Assembly (NCBI RefSeq): GCF_000585375.1
Contig: NZ_KK073874.1
Span: forward strand, 1,550,001 to 1,614,000
Direction of reading: 5' to 3'
DNA: 64,000 nt
Source: Cryptosporangium arvum DSM 44712
GTDB taxonomy: Bacteria > Actinomycetota > Actinomycetes > Mycobacteriales > Cryptosporangiaceae
Shown: one piece after another, positions 36,993 through 44,684 of the stretch
Numbering within the stretch: the stretch's first letter is position 1
Layout: every line of letters starts with the position of its first letter
Notes under the pieces: generated by a model
Database searches by the model: none
Seen by the model: the letters and a program-made list of their open reading frames with translations, nothing else
What the model was told of the DNA's origin: nothing
Translations under genes and position numbers: made by a program

Positions 36993-37379
36993 GTGGCCGT
37001 CTCCGCCCGAGCAAACGAGCTGGCGCTCGCCGCCGCCCAAGCCGCCTCCGACAAGCTCGCCACCGACATCGTCGTTCTCGACGTCAGCGAGCAGCTCGTC
37101 ATCACCGACGCGTTCGTCATCGCCTCGGCGCCGAACGAGCGCCAAGTGTCGGCGATCGTCGACTCGGTCGAGGAGCGGCTGCTGGGGATGGGTGCCAAGC
37201 CGGTACGCCGCGAGGGCGAGCGCGAGGGCCGCTGGGTGCTGCTGGACTTCGTCGACATCGTCGTCCACGTCCAGCACGCCGAGGAGCGGTCGTTCTACGC
37301 CCTGGAGCGGCTCTGGAAGGACTGCCCGGTCATCCCGTTCGTGGACGCCGCACTGGCCGACACCGGTAACCAGCAGTGA
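36993..37379 (+). CDS. rsfS: Ribosome silencing factor RsfS
   Basis: 128 residues of the RsfS/YbeB/Iojap family. It binds ribosomal protein uL14 and blocks subunit joining when nutrients run low. Family core: DIVVLDVSEQLVITDAFVIASAPNERQVSAI. GTG 36993 is preceded by AGGAAGGGG. It overlaps the downstream phosphatase start by four bases (GTGA), as in mycobacteria where nadD, rsfS and the gpgP homologue are neighbours. Confidence 0.96.
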   Translation: MAVSARANELALAAAQAASDKLATDIVVLDVSEQLVITDAFVIASAPNERQVSAIVDSVEERLLGMGAKPVRREGEREGRWVLLDFVDIVVHVQHAEERSFYALERLWKDCPVIPFVDAALADTGNQQ

Positions 37380-38071
37380 CCGCTCGCCGGGTCCTGATCT
37401 GGCGACACGGACGAACCGAATGGAACGCCGCCGGCCGGATCCAGGGCCAGACCGACGTCCCGCTCGACGAGACCGGAGTGCAGCAGGCACTCCAGGCCGC
37501 GCCGTACCTGGCGGCCGAGGAGCCGGACGCGATCGTCAGCAGTGACCTGCAGCGGGCGTTCCGGACGGCCGAGGCGCTGGCCGCGCTGACCGGGCTTCCG
37601 ATTAGCGTCGACCCGCGGCTGCGCGAGACCGGTTTCGGCCCGTGGCAGGGGCTCTCGCACGCCGAGCTCGCCGAGCGCTGGCCGGCCGAGTACGCCGAGT
37701 GGAAGCGCGGCGAGACGCCGGAGGTGCCGGGGATCGAGCGTCCGGCCGAGGTCGTGGCCCGGATGCGCGACGCGCTCGCCGACGCGCTGGGCGCGGTCGA
37801 CGGCACGCTCGTCGTCGTGTGCCACGGCGGCGCGGCCCGTCGTGCGGTGCAGGCGCTGACCGGCTGGAGCGACGAGGTGGCCGCGCAGCTCGCGGCGCTG
37901 GGCAACTGCCGGTGGACGGAGCTGCGCCTCTCGTCGACGCGGGGTTGGCGGCTGCACGCGCACAACGTCGGCCCGCTGACCGGGGCCGCGTCCAACGACG
38001 AGCCGTCGACGGCCGCCGATGCCGAGCCGGCCGCTGACGACGAGCTGATCAAGGCCTCGGAACGGGGCTAA
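37376..38071 (+). CDS. Histidine-type phosphatase, GpgP-like
   Basis: This 231-residue histidine phosphatase (phosphoglycerate mutase-like) has the RHGRTEWN motif with catalytic His11, a phosphate pocket GRIQGQTDVPLD, and a second His in VVCHGGAARR. In mycobacteria the gene after rsfS is GpgP, a glucosyl-3-phosphoglycerate phosphatase for methylglucose polysaccharide synthesis, so by position this is the best guess; the sequence alone shows only the superfamily. The C-terminal 25 residues are an acidic, Ala-rich extension. GTG overlaps the rsfS stop (GTGA). Next is a DegV gene, nine bases later. Confidence 0.9.
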   Translation: MTARRVLIWRHGRTEWNAAGRIQGQTDVPLDETGVQQALQAAPYLAAEEPDAIVSSDLQRAFRTAEALAALTGLPISVDPRLRETGFGPWQGLSHAELAERWPAEYAEWKRGETPEVPGIERPAEVVARMRDALADALGAVDGTLVVVCHGGAARRAVQALTGWSDEVAAQLAALGNCRWTELRLSSTRGWRLHAHNVGPLTGAASNDEPSTAADAEPAADDELIKASERG

Positions 38072-38080
38072 TGTTCGTGC

Positions 38081-38932
38081 ATGGCACCGCACGTCGCCGT
38101 CGTCACGGACTCCACCTCCGACATCCCGCGTGACCTGGTGGCCCGGTACGACCTGACCGTGGTGCCGACGTTCGTCACGATCGGCGAGGTGACCGGGCGC
38201 GAGGGCGTCGACATCAGCTCGGCCGACGTCGCGGCCGCGTTGAAGCAGGGGCGTGGCCCGGTGACGACGTCCCGGGCCACACCGCATTCGCTCGGTGAGG
38301 CGTACCGGCTGGCGTTCGCGCGCGGGTACTCCTCGGTGGTTTCGATCCATTTGTCGGCCGGGCTGTCGGGGACGTACGAGGCGGCGATGCTGGCCTCGGC
38401 GTCGGCTCCCGGCCCGGTGACCGTGGTCGACTCGCGGTCGATCGCGATGGGGCTCGGCGCGGCCGTGCTCGAGGCCGCAGGTGTCGCGCAGGCGGGCGGA
38501 TCCTCGTCCCAGGTGGCGTCGGCGGCCGTCGACGCGGTCGAGCGCAGCACCGTCTTGTTCTACGTGGACACTCTGGAGCACCTGCGTCGGGGCGGGCGGA
38601 TCAGTGCCGCGGCCGCGTTGATCGGCACGACGCTGTCGGTGAAGCCGATCCTGCGCGTGGAGGACGGGCAGATCGTCGTGGCGGAGCGGGTGCGCACCTC
38701 GGCTCGGGCGTTGGCGAAGCTCGAAGCGCTGGCGGTCACGGCGGCGGGCGTCGACGGAGCGGACGTGGTGGTGCAGCACCTGGCCGCACCGGAGCAAGCG
38801 GAGGCGCTGCGGGAGCGGCTGTTCGAGCGGGTGCCCCGGCTGGGACGGGTGTTGATCGGCGAGGTCGGGCCGACGGTGGGGACCCATGTGGGCCCGGGCT
38901 TGGTCGGCGTGGCGGTGACCCGCCACAAGTAG
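38081..38932 (+). CDS. DegV family protein
   Basis: 283 residues of the DegV/FakB-like fold, which binds fatty acids in characterised members. Conserved TDSTSDIP (9-16), TSRATP and SIHLSAGLSGTYEAA are present, and GGRISAAAALIG in the C-terminal lobe. In Firmicutes such proteins (FakB) deliver fatty acids to a kinase; I see no FakA-like partner in this window, so only lipid binding can be inferred. It is the last gene of the nadD-rsfS-phosphatase block. Confidence 0.93.
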   Translation: MAPHVAVVTDSTSDIPRDLVARYDLTVVPTFVTIGEVTGREGVDISSADVAAALKQGRGPVTTSRATPHSLGEAYRLAFARGYSSVVSIHLSAGLSGTYEAAMLASASAPGPVTVVDSRSIAMGLGAAVLEAAGVAQAGGSSSQVASAAVDAVERSTVLFYVDTLEHLRRGGRISAAAALIGTTLSVKPILRVEDGQIVVAERVRTSARALAKLEALAVTAAGVDGADVVVQHLAAPEQAEALRERLFERVPRLGRVLIGEVGPTVGTHVGPGLVGVAVTRHK

Positions 38933-38954
38933 CACACCGAGGGCCCGTGGGCGG

Positions 38955-38990
38955 CTGTCCACAGCGCGCCGGGTTGTGCACAGCCCGGGT
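38955..38990. promoter_or_regulatory. Two DnaA-box-like sites in the DegV-comEA gap
   Basis: CTGTCCACA (38955-38963) and TTGTGCACA (38974-38982) each differ by one base from the actinobacterial DnaA box TTGTCCACA and are 19 bases apart. The second lies in a nearly symmetric CCGGG...CCCGG hairpin (38969-38990). They sit just before the comEA promoter. A match of 8/9 can occur by chance. Confidence 0.4.
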
Positions 38991-39022
38991 TCTCGCGGCT
39001 CTCGGGGGCCGGCGAACGAGCC

Positions 39023-39028
39023 TAGGTT
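39023..39028 (+). promoter_or_regulatory. Probable -10 box of a leaderless comEA promoter
   Basis: TAGGTT fits TAnnnT and ends eight bases before ATG 39037. There is no ribosome binding site in between. Confidence 0.48.
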
Positions 39029-39036
39029 CGGCCGAC

Positions 39037-39774
39037 ATGGGACGCCGAGAGGTGGTACGAGACGCGTCGATCGCGCGGTCGCGCGTCGAGGTGCTGTTCG
39101 ATGACCCGGTTTCCGCGGTGCCGCTGCCGGGGGAGGAGCTCGGGTCGGCGGGTGGGTGGCGCCGGTGGATGCCGGAGAGCGTGCGGGGCGCGGCCTTCGG
39201 GCCGGGGCGGCGTGGAGTGTGGACGCTCGCGGTGGTGGCGCTCGTCGTCGCGCTGGTGGCCGGAATCGCGGCCTGGCGGGCGCGGCCGGACGCCGAGCCG
39301 GTCGACACGGCCACGATCGTGGATGCGCCGTCGCGGTCCGGGGTCGCGTCGGCGTCTCCGTCGACGGCGGTGGTGGCGGTCTCCGGCCGGGTACGGCGGC
39401 CGGGCCTGGTGCGGTTGCCGGCCGGTGCCCGGGTCGCGGACGCCGTGAACGCGGCGGGCGGCGCGTTGCCCGGCACCGATCTCAGCGCCCTGAACCTGGC
39501 CCGCAAGGTGCTCGACGGTGAGCTGATCGCGGTCGGGGTGCCCGGCGCCGCCCCCGATGCGCCCACCGCGGGCGGCTCCGGCTCACCGCTCGATCTGAAC
39601 GCCGCCACCGTCGAGGACTTCGACGGCCTGCCGGGCGTCGGTCCCGTGCTCGCCGAGCGGATCGTCGCCTACCGCACCGAGCACGGCGGCTTCCGCTCGG
39701 TCGACCAGCTGCGCGAGGTCGACGGCATCGGCGACAGCCGCTTCGAGAAACTCCGTTCCCTGGTCCGGGTGTGA
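39037..39774 (+). CDS. comEA: ComEA-like DNA-binding competence protein
   Basis: Membrane-anchored DNA receptor for transformation. 245 residues: one transmembrane helix (about 68-89, VWTLAVVALVVALVAGIAAW), an SLBB domain (about 105-165, VSGRVRRPGLVRLPAGARVADAV), and a C-terminal helix-hairpin-helix pair (about 180-245, LDLNAATVEDFDGLPGVGPVLA). I chose ATG 39037, which follows a -10-like box, over a GTG-type opening at 38947 that has no homology. The stop overlaps comEC by four bases (GTGA). Confidence 0.93.
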   Translation: MGRREVVRDASIARSRVEVLFDDPVSAVPLPGEELGSAGGWRRWMPESVRGAAFGPGRRGVWTLAVVALVVALVAGIAAWRARPDAEPVDTATIVDAPSRSGVASASPSTAVVAVSGRVRRPGLVRLPAGARVADAVNAAGGALPGTDLSALNLARKVLDGELIAVGVPGAAPDAPTAGGSGSPLDLNAATVEDFDGLPGVGPVLAERIVAYRTEHGGFRSVDQLREVDGIGDSRFEKLRSLVRV

Positions 39775-42143
39775 CCGGCCACGATCGCCGGCCGGCCGCG
39801 GGGGCGGTGGCGCGGGCGCCGCTGGATCTACGCCTCGCCGGGGTGGCGCTGGGTGCGTGGGCGGCGACGTGGTGGTGTCTCGGTCACGGGCCCGGTGCCG
39901 CCGCGGTGGTGGCCGGCGGCGCGGCCCTGGTGGCGATCGCGGCGGGTCTCCGGGCCCGGGCTTCGGCGCGGCGATGGGGCGGGGTCGCGTTGGGGGTGGT
40001 GGGCGTGGCGTTGGGGGTGGGCATGGGGGCCGTGGCGGCGGCGCCGCGGTTGGTGGAGCGGGATTCCGGAGCGCTGGCCCGGGCGGTGGAGCGTTCCGGT
40101 CCGGTCGGGATGCGGCTCGTGGTGCGTGACGACCCGCGTCCGGCCGCGTCGCGGCGCGGCGGCGCGCCGCTCTGGGTGGTCGCCGCGTCGGCCGAGGAGA
40201 TCACGGCCGACGGGGTCCGGCACATGACCTCCGGACGAGTGCTCGTGCTCGGCGAACACCCGGACTGGGCCGGACTGCTGCCCGGCCAGCGCGTCACCGT
40301 CGACCGCGGCCGTCTCCTCGCCCCGCACCGCCGTGACCTGACGGCGGCGGTCCTGCGCACCGCGGCCCGGCCGTGGAGGCTCGGGTCCCCACCCTGGTTG
40401 CAACGCGTGGCCGGGTCGCTGCGAACCGGCCTCCAGGAGGCCTGCGCACCGCTCCCCGGCAAACCTGGCGGCCTCCTCCCAGGCCTGGTGGTCGGTGACA
40501 CCTCGAAGCTCGACCCGAGCGTCGACGACGCGTTCCAGCAGACCGGCATGACCCACCTGACCGCGGTCAGCGGAGCGAACCTCGCGATCCTGGCGGGGCT
40601 GGTGCTCGCCGCGCTCCGTGGCGTCCGCGCCGGCCCCGGCTGGTCCGCCGCACTGGCGGCGCTCGCCATCGCCGGCTTCGTGATCCTGGCCCGGCCGTCG
40701 CCGAGCGTCGTCCGCGCGGCGGCGATGTGCGGGCTCGGCCTGCTCGCGCTGGCCCTGGGGCGTCCCCGCGCCGCCGTCCCCGCGCTGTGCGTCTCGGTCG
40801 TGTTCCTCGTGCTCCTCGATCCGGCGCTCGCCGCCGCGCCGGGCTTCGCGCTCTCGGTCGCGGCCACCGCCGGTCTGCTGCTCGTCGCACCGGCCTGGTC
40901 CGGTGCGCTGAAGCGGCGGGGCGTGCCCGCCGTCGCCGCCGACGCCCTCGCGGTGCCCGCCGCGGCGCAGGCCGCCTGCTCGCCGCTGATCGCGGCCTTC
41001 ACCGGCACGGTCAGCCTCACCGCGATCCCCGCGAACCTGCTCGCGGCACCGGCCGTCGCTCCGGCCACCGTACTCGGCCTGCTCGCCGCGGTCACCGCGC
41101 CGGTCGCGATGCCGCTCGCCACCGCACTGGCCTGGCTCGGGCAGTGGCCGGCCTGGTGGCTGGTGGAGGTGGCCGAGCGCGGCGGCCGCGTGCCCGACGG
41201 TCTGCTGCCCTGGCCCGGCGGCGCCGCCGGGGGCTGGTTGCTCGCGGCGCTGCTGGTCGCGGCCGCCTTCGCGGCCCGGTGGCGTCTGCCCCGCCGACTG
41301 ATCGCGGTCGTCGGTGCCACGGTGGTCGTGGTCGCGCTGCCTATCCGGGTGGCGGCGCCGGGCTGGCCACCGCCGGGCTGGGTGGTGGTCGGGTGCGACG
41401 TCGGCCAGGGCGACGCGGTGGTGCTCCGGGCCGGGGCCGCGTCCGCGGTGGTCGTCGACGCCGGCCCCGACCCGGCGCCGGTCGACGCCTGCCTGCGGCG
41501 GCTGGGCGTCGAGCACGTCCCGATCCTGTTCCTGAGCCACCTGCACCTCGACCACATCGGCGGCCTCGACGGGGTGCTCCGCGGCCGGAGCGTCGGGGCG
41601 ATCGCGATCGGGCCGTACCGGGAACCGCCCGAAGGCGCGGCGGCGGTGAGCCGGGAGGCGCGCCGGCACGGCGTCCGCATCGTGTCGTTGACCGCGGGTG
41701 GGCGGCTGACCGCCGGAGCGGTCGGCATCCGGGTACTGGGGCCGCTGCGCGTGCTGCGCGGCACCCGGTCGGACCCGAACAACAACAGCCTGATCCTCCG
41801 CGCCGACGTGCGATCGGTCTCCGTCCTGCTGCCGGGCGACGCCGAGCACGACGCCGAGCGGGCGGTGCTCTCCGCCGGTGAACCGCTGGACGTGGACGTG
41901 CTCAAGGTTCCGCACCACGGCTCGGCCTGGTCGGATCCGGCGTTCCTGGACGCCGCGCACGCCCGGGTGGCGCTGGTGGAGGTCGGCGCCGACAACGACT
42001 ACGGGCACCCGGCTCCGGCCGTCCTCGCGCACCTGGCCCGGCAGGGCGCCCGGGTGCTGCGTACCGATCGGAGCGGAGATCTGGCCGTGGTCGCGCTCGC
42101 CGACGGCACGCTGTCCACCGCGGTTCGAGGGCGTCAGGGGTGA
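39771..42143 (+). CDS. comEC: ComEC/Rec2 DNA uptake channel protein
   Basis: Polytopic membrane protein thought to pass single-stranded DNA through the membrane. 790 residues: N-terminal DUF4131-like region with membrane helices (1-230), Competence domain with the signature TGMTHLTAVSGANLAILAGL (about 263) and several helices, and a C-terminal metallo-beta-lactamase-like domain with SHLHLDHIGG (about 589) and PHHGS later on. The last has the metal ligands of an active nuclease. The actinobacterial family often lacks proof of natural transformation. It is followed by holA. Confidence 0.94.
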   Translation: MTGHDRRPAAGAVARAPLDLRLAGVALGAWAATWWCLGHGPGAAAVVAGGAALVAIAAGLRARASARRWGGVALGVVGVALGVGMGAVAAAPRLVERDSGALARAVERSGPVGMRLVVRDDPRPAASRRGGAPLWVVAASAEEITADGVRHMTSGRVLVLGEHPDWAGLLPGQRVTVDRGRLLAPHRRDLTAAVLRTAARPWRLGSPPWLQRVAGSLRTGLQEACAPLPGKPGGLLPGLVVGDTSKLDPSVDDAFQQTGMTHLTAVSGANLAILAGLVLAALRGVRAGPGWSAALAALAIAGFVILARPSPSVVRAAAMCGLGLLALALGRPRAAVPALCVSVVFLVLLDPALAAAPGFALSVAATAGLLLVAPAWSGALKRRGVPAVAADALAVPAAAQAACSPLIAAFTGTVSLTAIPANLLAAPAVAPATVLGLLAAVTAPVAMPLATALAWLGQWPAWWLVEVAERGGRVPDGLLPWPGGAAGGWLLAALLVAAAFAARWRLPRRLIAVVGATVVVVALPIRVAAPGWPPPGWVVVGCDVGQGDAVVLRAGAASAVVVDAGPDPAPVDACLRRLGVEHVPILFLSHLHLDHIGGLDGVLRGRSVGAIAIGPYREPPEGAAAVSREARRHGVRIVSLTAGGRLTAGAVGIRVLGPLRVLRGTRSDPNNNSLILRADVRSVSVLLPGDAEHDAERAVLSAGEPLDVDVLKVPHHGSAWSDPAFLDAAHARVALVEVGADNDYGHPAPAVLAHLARQGARVLRTDRSGDLAVVALADGTLSTAVRGRQG

Positions 42144-42197
42144 CATATGGTGCACAGTGCGAGCGCGGGACCGCACCGTTGCGCGCACCGTGCAACG

Positions 42198-43193
42198 ATG
42201 TTCGTCATGCCTGGCTCGGCTGCCCCCTCCACACTCGCGCCGCTGCACCTCGTCCTCGGGGACGAAAGTTTCCTCGCTGGACGCGTGGTCGCCGACGTGG
42301 TCGCCGCCGCCCGCGCGGCCGACCCGGAATGTGACGTCCGCGAACTCGACTACACCCAGCTGACGCCCGGCGCGCTGCCGGAGCTGTTCAGCCCGTCGCT
42401 GTTCGCCGAAGCGCGGGTACTCATCGCCCGCGACGCCCACACCGTGGGCAAAGACCTCGCGGCCGCGCTGCTGCAGCACGCCACCGCGCTCGCGAAGGAC
42501 CCCAGCAGCGGCATCATCCTGGTCGTCACCCACCTCGGGCAGGCCCGCGGCAAGGCCCTGAGCGACGGGCTGAAGAAGGCCGGCGCGGAGACCACCACGG
42601 TCGCCAAGATCACCAAGCATCGCGAGAAGGTCGGGTTCATCCGGGACGAGATCCGCCGGGCCGGCGGGAAGGCGAGCGAGGAGGTCGCATCGCTGATCCT
42701 CGACGCCGTGGGGCCCGACCTGCGCGAACTCGCGTCGGTGTGCAGCCAGTTGGTGGCCGACACCGGTGGTCGCGTCGACCTCGATGCCGTGCGTCAGTAC
42801 CACCGCGGGCGCGCGGACGTGACCGGCTACACCGTCGCCGACGCCGCGATGATCGGGGACACCGCCGGTGCTCTCGAGGCGCTGCGCTGGGCGCTGGCGA
42901 TCGGCGTCGACCCGGTGCCGATCGCGGACGCGCTCGCCGACGGCGTCCGGAGCGTGGCGCGGGTAGCCGGCGCGCGGGGGAGCGGCTATCAGTTGGCGAG
43001 CACGCTGGGGATGCCGCCGTGGAAGGTCGAGCGGGCGCAACGCCAGGGCCGGGGTTGGTCCCCGGCCGGGCTGGCCACCGCCGCCCGGGTCGCCGCCACG
43101 GCCAACGCCGACGTCAAAGGCGGCGCCGACGATCGCAACTATGCGCTCGAGCGGGCGGTGCTCGCGATCGTCTCGGCCCGGGAAGTCCGGTGA
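42198..43193 (+). CDS. holA: DNA polymerase III delta subunit
   Basis: Delta subunit of the clamp loader that opens the beta clamp. About 331 residues. The N-terminal AAA-like domain starts at PLHLVLGDESFLAGRVV, and later segments such as ITKHREKVGFIRDEIRRAGGK and LADGVRSVARVAG fit the family. The start is uncertain: ATG 42147, 42198 and 42207 are all in frame and none has a clear ribosome binding site. A CGTTGC-N9-GCAACG inverted repeat lies just before 42198. The gene ends in a four-base overlap with the next one. In mycobacteria it follows comEC the same way. Confidence 0.92.
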   Translation: MFVMPGSAAPSTLAPLHLVLGDESFLAGRVVADVVAAARAADPECDVRELDYTQLTPGALPELFSPSLFAEARVLIARDAHTVGKDLAAALLQHATALAKDPSSGIILVVTHLGQARGKALSDGLKKAGAETTTVAKITKHREKVGFIRDEIRRAGGKASEEVASLILDAVGPDLRELASVCSQLVADTGGRVDLDAVRQYHRGRADVTGYTVADAAMIGDTAGALEALRWALAIGVDPVPIADALADGVRSVARVAGARGSGYQLASTLGMPPWKVERAQRQGRGWSPAGLATAARVAATANADVKGGADDRNYALERAVLAIVSAREVR

Positions 43194-43789
43194 CGGGGCG
43201 GTTACTCACGGCTTTCCGGTCAGCACCAGCGCACAACCAGCAGCGCCCGCTGTACGCGCGGATCCTGCGTCTGCGCCACGTCGAGCCGGGCAAGGTGCTG
43301 TGCGCGCTGTTCTTCGAGGGCTCGATCGTGCTGGCGATGCTGCTGGCGTTCGCTGACCTGGTGAGCTGGTGGGGAGTGCTGGCCACGCCGGCGGTGGTGG
43401 CGGCGATGGTGAAGCTGAACGACGTGGTGGTGGGACGGCTACCGGATCCCCATGCCGCGCGGAGGCCTCGGGTGCGCCCAGAGGCACCGTTGTCTGAAGC
43501 CGCTGCGGCGGGTTCGGCTGGTGGGGTGGGTTTGGCGGGCGGGGTGGGTTCGGCTGGCGGGGCGGGTTTGGCGGGCGGGGCGGGTTTGGCGGGCGGGGCG
43601 GGTTCGGCGGGCGGGGCGGGTTCGGCGGGCGGGGTGGGTTCGGCTGGCGGGGCAGGCGGGATGGCTGGGGAGCCGGATACGGCGGCGGCGCTCGGGATCG
43701 TTCGGGTTGGGTCGGAGGATGCCGACGTGACCGTGCCGTTGCCACCGTTGCGGGCCAGCGATCCTGGCGCTGCACCGGATCGGCGCTGA
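43190..43789 (+). CDS. Small membrane protein with glycine-rich repeat tail
   Basis: 199 residues, no family I recognise. The N-terminal 90 residues include LRHVEPGKVLCALFFEGSIV and two hydrophobic segments (VLAMLLAFADLVSWWGVL and ATPAVVAAMVKLND region). Then follows a stretch of about 50 residues of GGAGLAGGAGSAGGVGSA repeats and a variable end. The GTG at 43190 overlaps the holA stop (GTGA), so expression is coupled to holA. The repeats are an in-frame minisatellite of about 18 bases and may vary in copy number between strains. A role in DNA replication or envelope is only a guess from context. Confidence 0.75.
   Translation: MTGRLLTAFRSAPAHNQQRPLYARILRLRHVEPGKVLCALFFEGSIVLAMLLAFADLVSWWGVLATPAVVAAMVKLNDVVVGRLPDPHAARRPRVRPEAPLSEAAAAGSAGGVGLAGGVGSAGGAGLAGGAGLAGGAGSAGGAGSAGGVGSAGGAGGMAGEPDTAAALGIVRVGSEDADVTVPLPPLRASDPGAAPDRR
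43513..43663. repeat. In-frame 18-bp-type glycine-rich repeat tract
   Basis: About eight imperfect units of the type GGCGGGGCGGGTTTGGCG and GGCGGGGCGGGTTCGGCG encode GGAGLA and GGAGSA in the gene at 43190-43789. Confidence 0.8.
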
Positions 43790-44296
43790 CGCTTTCTGGT
43801 GTTGTTTCGGCCGGCGCTTCGTCGCCGGGTCTGCGGGCTTGTGCCTGGGCCTGCGTCTGCGCTCATATGTGGGTCCGCGCTCGGGCCTGGGTCTGAGCCG
43901 CGCTCGTGTCTTGGTCTGTGCGTGTCTGGGTCTGAGCCTGGGTCTGCGCGCTCGTGCTCGGCGTGCGGGCTTGTGCTCGGCCTGTGGGCTTGTGCTCGGG
44001 CTGTGGGCTCGTGGTCAGCTTGTGCGCTCATGCCCGCCTGCGCGCTCACGCGTGGTTTGCCGGCTGAGGACTGGCCCGCGCTGGTGTCTGGCCTGCACCC
44101 CAGTGCGATCTCTGTGCCCGGCCGGCCGGCTTTCGCGCTTACGCCGATTCGAGCCATCTGCCGTTAGCGGACTGGAGCTTGCAGTGGTTGCGGCCAGTTC
44201 GAGCGATCAAGTATCGGTGGAAGGATTCGTGCTCTTGATCCCGCTTCGGGCGGTATAGGAGGTTCCGACTTCGCCGCTGGAATTGGGCTGGACGGT
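43790..44296. other. Non-coding, GT- and CTGCG-rich degenerate repeats between 43789 and rpsT
   Basis: About 500 bases with no believable gene. From 43800 to about 44060 the sequence repeats words such as GCTTGTGCTCGG, GTGGGCTTGTGCTCG and CTGGGTCTG without a fixed period. Open frames on both strands exist but their translations are simple repeats with no ribosome binding site. The rest to 44296 is unremarkable. Confidence 0.6.
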
Positions 44297-44370
44297 CGGC
44301 CCGAGCCGGGGGCCGACGACGGTCGGCCCGAGCCGGGGGCCGACGACGGTCGGCCCGAGCCGGGGGCCGA
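44297..44370. repeat. 27-bp hairpin repeat, nearly three copies, downstream of rpsT
   Basis: Two exact 27-base units (44297-44323, 44324-44350) and a partial third (44351-44370). Each contains CGGCCC-N7-GGGCCG, so the RNA or single-stranded DNA could form three successive hairpins. The array lies just past the rpsT terminator. Confidence 0.85.
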
Positions 44371-44377
44371 AAATGAC

Positions 44378-44410
44378 GAAGGCACCGACCCTGTACGGGC
44401 CGGTGCCTTC
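44378..44410 (-). terminator. Terminator of rpsT
   Basis: A 10-bp stem (44378-44387 with 44401-44410) with an inner CCC/GGG pair lies 13 bases past the rpsT stop. Read on the minus strand it is followed by CATTTTC. Confidence 0.8.
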
Positions 44411-44423
44411 GGTGCGTGCGGGC

Positions 44424-44684
44424 TCAGAGAGCGGCGGCGCGCTTCGCCATGGCCGACTTCTTGTTGGCAGCCTGGTTGGCGTGGATGACGCCCTTGCTGG
44501 TCGCCTTGTCGAGCGCGCGGGACGCGTTGCGGAGCTCGGTGAGCGCCACCTCGCGGTCGCCGGCGTCGGCAGCGGTGCGGAACTTCCGGATCGCCGTCTT
44601 GAGCGACGACTTGACGGCCTTGTTCCGCAGGCGCGCCTTCTCGTTGGTCTTGATGCGCTTGATCTGGGACTTGATGTTCGCCAC
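44424..44684 (-). CDS. rpsT: 30S ribosomal protein bS20
   Basis: 86 residues, the expected size, starting [20 protein letters not shown] in the deduced protein and ending in the conserved [11 protein letters not shown]. It binds 16S rRNA early in 30S assembly. GTG 44684 has GAGG at seven bases. The gene faces the holA block across a repeat-rich gap and lies divergent from lepA, 1.1 kb away. In mycobacteria rpsT is also in this position after holA. Confidence 0.97.
   Translation of the reverse strand: MANIKSQIKRIKTNEKARLRNKAVKSSLKTAIRKFRTAADAGDREVALTELRNASRALDKATSKGVIHANQAANKKSAMAKRAAAL

Noticed and set aside
38955-38990. A replication origin from the two DnaA-like boxes
   Set aside because: Only two near-matches, no AT-rich unwinding region and no dnaA/dnaN genes in the window.
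39828-43040. Open frame of 1,070 codons antisense to comEC and holA
   Set aside because: It crosses two firmly identified genes in opposite direction and has no start signal or domain.
43799-44167. 122-codon frame between 43789 and rpsT
   Set aside because: Cys/Gly/Ala/Leu repeats with no ribosome binding site and no domain; taken as non-coding repeats.
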